From assembly GCF_001598555.1 (NCBI RefSeq), contig NZ_BCZE01000024.1, positions 1 through 64,000 on the forward strand: 64,000 nt of DNA, written 5' to 3'. A model generated the notes under the pieces. The model did not search any database. It was not told the origin of the DNA and saw only the letters and a program-made list of their open reading frames with translations. Both the position numbers and the translations under genes were made by a program. Shown one piece after another: positions 61,101-64,000 of this stretch (positions within the stretch are counted from its first letter, which is position 1; every line of letters starts with the position of its first letter). The DNA comes from Novosphingobium rosa NBRC 15208. GTDB lineage: Bacteria > Pseudomonadota > Alphaproteobacteria > Sphingomonadales > Sphingomonadaceae.

Positions 61101-61732
61101 TGCCCGGAGGCCGTAAAGGCCTGCGCGGTGAGGCGATAGGAGAGCAGTTGTGCGCCATGGGGGCCATCCTGCGTCAGGCTCAGATCGATGGCATCGGGCA
61201 GGTGCGACAGGTCACGCGATGGCCGCACCAGCAGCGCGGCCAGCAGCGGAGCGCTGTGTGTGCCTGTCACGCGAAAACCCAGATCGCCCTGATCGGACCG
61301 GGTGGCATGGAGTAGCACATGGCCCTGCGCGCCGCCCCCCACATCGCCATCCCACTGCTGGGCCTGGCCCGACCGGGCGAAGCGCAACTGGCCCTGATAG
61401 GGGCCAAAGGCAAAGCGCATCTGGCCCCGCCCTTGCACCATATCCTTGTCGAAAGCGAAGCTGTCGAAAGCCAGATTGCTGTCGATCAGGCGATGGCCGA
61501 CGACCAGATGGCTGGCTGTCAGATGCAATTGCCCTGTCACCAGACCGATGGGATCGATCCACAGCGATTGCGCCGAGACGATCCGCACCCCGCTGGCGGC
61601 CAGCGCCGTGTGGTTGATCGCGAAGATCATGACCGGGCGCGCGGCGGCCAGCCCCAGCGACGTCATGCAGAAGGTCGCCATCACGGCAAGGCCCTGGCGC
61701 GATCGCGCGGCGTTCAGAAGAGACAAGATCAC
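58145..61732 (-). CDS. Large AsmA-like/YdbH-type envelope protein
   Basis: The protein has about 1195 residues. An N-terminal hydrophobic segment (LAVMATFCMTSLGLAAARPV) anchors it in the inner membrane. The rest is a long beta-rich chain without Cys-rich or enzymatic motifs. The C-terminal portion (REIRGQLVLNHGLLELREGH, MNLTMKGKIALVSG, FPPLHIAGTFDRPTYDFGKG) matches the AsmA/YhdP/YdbH type, proteins thought to carry phospholipid between membranes. I chose the GTG at 61732 (or TTG 61726), which follows GGGAGG and removes overlap with the next gene; the frame stays open to 61918. Confidence 0.8.
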   Translation of the reverse strand: MILSLLNAARSRQGLAVMATFCMTSLGLAAARPVMIFAINHTALAASGVRIVSAQSLWIDPIGLVTGQLHLTASHLVVGHRLIDSNLAFDSFAFDKDMVQGRGQMRFAFGPYQGQLRFARSGQAQQWDGDVGGGAQGHVLLHATRSDQGDLGFRVTGTHSAPLLAALLVRPSRDLSHLPDAIDLSLTQDGPHGAQLLSYRLTAQAFTASGQGQRDAARNSIRHQGKLQISAWPASAATNTDPYAALREQMGLLADGVARLRTMDVDIGLALAAPDGAHYALKLTKQASPGSALRFALARGDGPPAPPLIDLTFLAPQAGQRLRSSGMLGLWATPRPFGLTIEGDPGKPVSGMAMGLGGSLQSPDLRLHAQARTLFFSRSTALAVMAHGRLALGPISPALPAQWTSMAQQVGAATHGAPSLQIDSALRLEPARILIDKADLAGGPLRLAIKGKVEGGATTLDLHGHLPLVTAPWLASMGELAKAGGGSHGPSSGPMSIHAQIDVDRLDFAPLAFDGASLTYDSGQDARLHFNSASLSGHRLVTDGQMTLPATLRAAQAISATAHTPYGGASLSFRPNAAGPLAESLHKGGQISGQWPGLRVAGVLAGTQEGALHLTLVSDPLSQIKALRDLLGSESQYLPDETVNGEIDLTMAHGLRSATLTSRTLSATLRPREDGAMTFAIEGKAATVLQNVSSAKGLFAADTPLHLAGTMTQSNRDTQLSDLVVRLGDVQAKGAARIMAASRIDAQMVIEAKRAESVMRLFPNLLAIVPASMMDNPVSVPVHVQGDAQKMDLAAQDARIGGVRFTTALSAAGDGALTGRVRVEGPIAQMMMAGAPGWLRDLMGRQQAIDSQVTLTPHRLLRLSDLRLDGDRMGMTGDIVIPLRDGNFDFPATQGQVTGLLRDAHYELLGFPTIRFQSSLGSADKTAHVVFAMAGGGQAVADVTVSHQAVGGVNAHAKLSLRDVDLGALARDTGMRFFGSGRLNADMDAALPAEIFRTTSTTDALGRMMAQAGSGGGHIEIANGTLSNVSFADQAKNGSGGVAQGRSTAFREIRGQLVLNHGLLELREGHVAAQDFNLDADGTIKVPAMEMNLTMKGKIALVSGVNSGKALISSAFPPLHIAGTFDRPTYDFGKGSASVIRTAIGVVNQIDHVSKKLEVIDQSISTTVNRRFFDKVLPKKARSVTHTGPLPAGVD

Positions 61733-61868
61733 CGACCTCCCTGTGGGGTGACGTGGGCCTGTGAGGCGACAGGGCCCGTGAGGCGACATGGGCAAAAGAG
61801 GCAAAGCTGGCTCCCGGAACGCCGTGGCCGGGCGACCGGGAGCCAGACCGGGCTCCATCCTCAAGGGG

Positions 61869-63170
61869 TCAGAAGACGTAGCCCAGCGATGCGGCGATTT
61901 TCTGATATTGGCGCCCAAGTGCTCCGTTCACGCCAAACCTCAGCAATGAGGGCGCGCCATTGTGCTTGATCGTGCCCACCGTCAGCGCCATTTCATGGTA
62001 GCTGTTCATATAGAGGTCGGTGCCAGTGAAATAGGTGAAGGCATAGCTGGCCTGAATGGCCGTGCCCGATGATCCGAACAGCCTGAAATCAAGATTTCTG
62101 CGGTACAGAAGACCATTCTTGAAGGCGACATTCTTGATGCCATAGTCGCCATTGAAAGACTGGATCTTGAAGGGAATGCTCATGTTGTAGGCGACCATAT
62201 TGGCGATGGTCAGCTGATCCTTGCTGGTGAGCGGCATGACATAGCGGCTGGTCAGCGAAAAATTGCTCAGGATGCTGGCGGCGGCGGCGTCGGCCGATCC
62301 GGTGGCGCCAACGCTCGCGCGGGGCGCCAGATACCACTGGTTGCGCGATTCATAGGCCAGCAAGGGAAACTGGAAGCCGACACTGAAGGCCGCGGCGGCG
62401 GTCTTGGCGCCGGCCTGCTCGATATAGGTGACCGGCAGGCCGAATTGCAGCTGGTAACGCGGATCGCGGTCGAAGCGGATGGTGTAGGACAGCGGCGCGG
62501 TGATGGTCTTGCCCGTCACGCCTTGTGCCGTAAACGTGCCCGCCTGCAGACCGACGAACACCTTGTTGCCCGCATTCGCCGCTGCCGAGGCCGCCGCTGA
62601 ACCCGCCCCCGCGCTGATGGCGTCACCCACGCCCGTGGTGTCGAAACCAGCGTTGCTGAAGTCCTGCGCGATCATGGAGGATTGCAGGCTGTTGGGATTG
62701 CCCGCGGTGGGATCATTGGGCGATGATTTGATCAGGGCCTGCTCGAAGCGCCGGGTGAAATCGCCCGAATTCTTGAGCAGATAATCCTTGAGCATCGTGA
62801 GCGATGCCCCGCGACTGCCCCCATTGAACTGTTGCTGGACGCCAAGCGACGGAATGGCGAAGCTCAGGGCAGAGCTGTTGACCGGGAAGGCCAGGGCAAT
62901 CGGCACGCCGCGGAAATTGACCGTTGCATTGATGCCCGATGTCGATTGGCTGGATGAGGGAACGATGCTGTGAAAATAGTCCGAGTTGATCAAAAGAACA
63001 GCATCGGATGCGTTGGAAATGCCAAAAGAAAAGTTTGTGGGATTTGTGGACGATGGTTGAGTGACTGTTCCATAGACTTGAAACAATTTCCCGCTCATAT
63101 CCTGCGCGTCGGCTTGTCCATAAAACGTCGCCATCAAAGGAATTGCGCAGAGGTATTTAATGTGTCTCAT
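61869..63170 (-). CDS. Secreted outer-membrane barrel-like protein
   Basis: The 433-residue protein has a signal peptide (YLCAIPLMATFYGQADA). The N-terminal half (residues about 20-210) is Ser/Asn/Ala-rich. The C-terminal half is made of amphipathic strands ending in IAASLGYVF, with terminal Phe. GGGGG lies upstream of the ATG at 63170. It is encoded upstream of the AsmA-like gene on the same strand. I do not recognise a specific family; a channel or adhesin-like role is possible. Confidence 0.75.
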   Translation of the reverse strand: MRHIKYLCAIPLMATFYGQADAQDMSGKLFQVYGTVTQPSSTNPTNFSFGISNASDAVLLINSDYFHSIVPSSSQSTSGINATVNFRGVPIALAFPVNSSALSFAIPSLGVQQQFNGGSRGASLTMLKDYLLKNSGDFTRRFEQALIKSSPNDPTAGNPNSLQSSMIAQDFSNAGFDTTGVGDAISAGAGSAAASAAANAGNKVFVGLQAGTFTAQGVTGKTITAPLSYTIRFDRDPRYQLQFGLPVTYIEQAGAKTAAAAFSVGFQFPLLAYESRNQWYLAPRASVGATGSADAAAASILSNFSLTSRYVMPLTSKDQLTIANMVAYNMSIPFKIQSFNGDYGIKNVAFKNGLLYRRNLDFRLFGSSGTAIQASYAFTYFTGTDLYMNSYHEMALTVGTIKHNGAPSLLRFGVNGALGRQYQKIAASLGYVF

Positions 63171-63691
63171 GAATCGCCCCCGATTTCATTAAAGAAATTT
63201 CAAATGTAAAATTTGTAAATCGGATCTGACGTATTGGAATTTTGCTTTATTTCAGCAATAATCGCCATGGTGTATTGACGAAATCAATTTTGTTCCGTTA
63301 TGAGATTCGTTTTACTTGGTCGTGTGAGTGATAGGTCATGTGCTGACCTGTGAAGAGGCAGATCCGCCTATGAACCGATGACGCCAACCTCGCCGCCATT
63401 CACGGCGATTTTCGCGAAGTGCAGTGCAAATCGGCGAAGGCGCGCTGTGTCGCGATGACCCGTCAAACCTGAAGCAGGCCATATTGCGCTCTCGATGCAA
63501 GGCGCGGGCCGTCGTTCCCCAGCCGGGCAATGAGGCTCATCTTCATTGTAAAGTGACAGGCATGGCTGAGAAATGTGAATCACCCCGGATTTGCCGGAGA
63601 GTCCAGGCTTTGAGGCGCCGCTGAACGAAAGCCCGCTTTCGACGATTGCGAATGAGCCCGTGAACGTTGTCTTTGTCAGCGAGGCCTGTCG
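63171..63691. other. Intergenic region with a solitary IS-like end
   Basis: The first 150 bases are AT-rich and likely hold the promoter of the outer-membrane gene. At 63576-63602 the sequence TGAATCACCCCGGATTTGCC (continuing GGAGAGT) resembles the terminal repeat of the IS3 relic at 51871, with no transposase beside it. It may be the scar of a lost element. Small open frames here look spurious. Confidence 0.4.
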
Positions 63692-64000
63692 TCATTCCAG
63701 AACAAGATGTTCGGCGAGGAAATCGACGAAGACCCGGGTCTTGGGGGGCAGATAGGGATTGGCAGGCCAGAGCACGCGGAAAGCCCCTCTATCTCGGACA
63801 TGTCCATCCAGCAGATTGACCAGCGTCCCCTGGCGCAGATGGTCCGCCACGGCAAAGGGCGGCAGGCAGGCCACACCGAAACCTTGTTGTGCCAGATGGA
63901 CCAGGGGGTCGATCGTGCTGGCGATGGTGGTTCTGGGCAAATCGAGCGACAGGTCGACGCCATCGCGCACCAGTGGCCATGGCTCGAGCCGCCCGGTGTT
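63692..64000 (-). CDS. LysR-family regulator, C-terminal part
   Basis: The gene runs off the right edge, so only the last 102 or so residues are seen. They are the end of a LysR substrate-binding domain: DPLVHLAQQGFGVACLPPFA, then GTLVNLLDGH and NPYLPPKTRVFVDFLAEHLV. FxxxL near the end (VFVDFLAEHL) is a common LysR signature. The DNA-binding part and the target are outside the window. Confidence 0.85.
   Translation of the reverse strand, partial: NTGRLEPWPLVRDGVDLSLDLPRTTIASTIDPLVHLAQQGFGVACLPPFAVADHLRQGTLVNLLDGHVRDRGAFRVLWPANPYLPPKTRVFVDFLAEHLVLE

Overview
The window is about 64 kb of GC-rich DNA from an alphaproteobacterium. The gene types point to a sphingomonad, perhaps Novosphingobium-like: sphingan/xanthan-style exopolysaccharide (EPS) genes, UrcA-family proteins, a ProX-type deacylase and many outer-membrane barrels. 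This assignment is inferred from gene content and base composition, not from a marker gene. No rRNA, tRNA, CRISPR array or phage was seen.

Layout. 0-7 kb: the end of an L-serine dehydratase gene, a prolyl-tRNA editing protein, an amino-acid permease between a GlxA-type and a LysR regulator, and a scrambled ORF that joins the start of an ETF-quinone oxidoreductase to the C-terminal part of a porin-like barrel. 7-12.7 kb: a small polysaccharide module with an outer-membrane barrel, UDP-xylose synthase, a processive QxxRW glycosyltransferase, a second epimerase and a GH10 endoxylanase. 13.3-18.2 kb: a compact locus that looks like a divergent functional-amyloid (Fap-like) secretion system. It has an Asn/Ser/Thr-rich repeat protein, two small secreted proteins with leader-like Gly-Gly or Gly-Ser motifs, a stand-alone periplasmic C39 peptidase, a coiled-coil plus beta-barrel outer-membrane protein and a Crp/Fnr regulator. 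18.4-19.9 kb: a DNA-binding-only LuxR protein, a possible 50-residue protein and a NarL-type response regulator.

20.3-33.5 kb: an EPS locus (Wza-like export protein, initiating sugar transferase, outer-membrane barrel, Wzc-type tyrosine kinase, several glycosyltransferases, GH16 hydrolase, Wzx flippase). It resumes at 48-50.4 kb with a GT2 and a Wzy-like polymerase. Between the two parts (33.5-47.9 kb) lies a hybrid NRPS/PKS cluster: a phosphopantetheinyl transferase, an A-PCP protein, a KS-AT-ACP-aminotransferase-C-A-PCP megasynthase, a C-TE protein whose condensation motif is altered and whose TE nucleophile is Cys, and an alpha/beta-hydrolase.

50.6-54.1 kb: a LacI regulator followed by two decayed insertion sequences (IS3 and IS256 families). 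54.4-58.1 kb: two paralogous LuxR-type regulators flanking a tandem pair of UrcA-family genes. 58.1-64 kb: a large AsmA-like protein, a secreted outer-membrane barrel and the end of a LysR gene. Much of the window appears devoted to the cell surface. The strongest candidates for undescribed biology are the Fap-like locus with C39-type leaders and the small NRPS/PKS predicted to build a beta-amino (possibly beta,gamma-diamino) acid.
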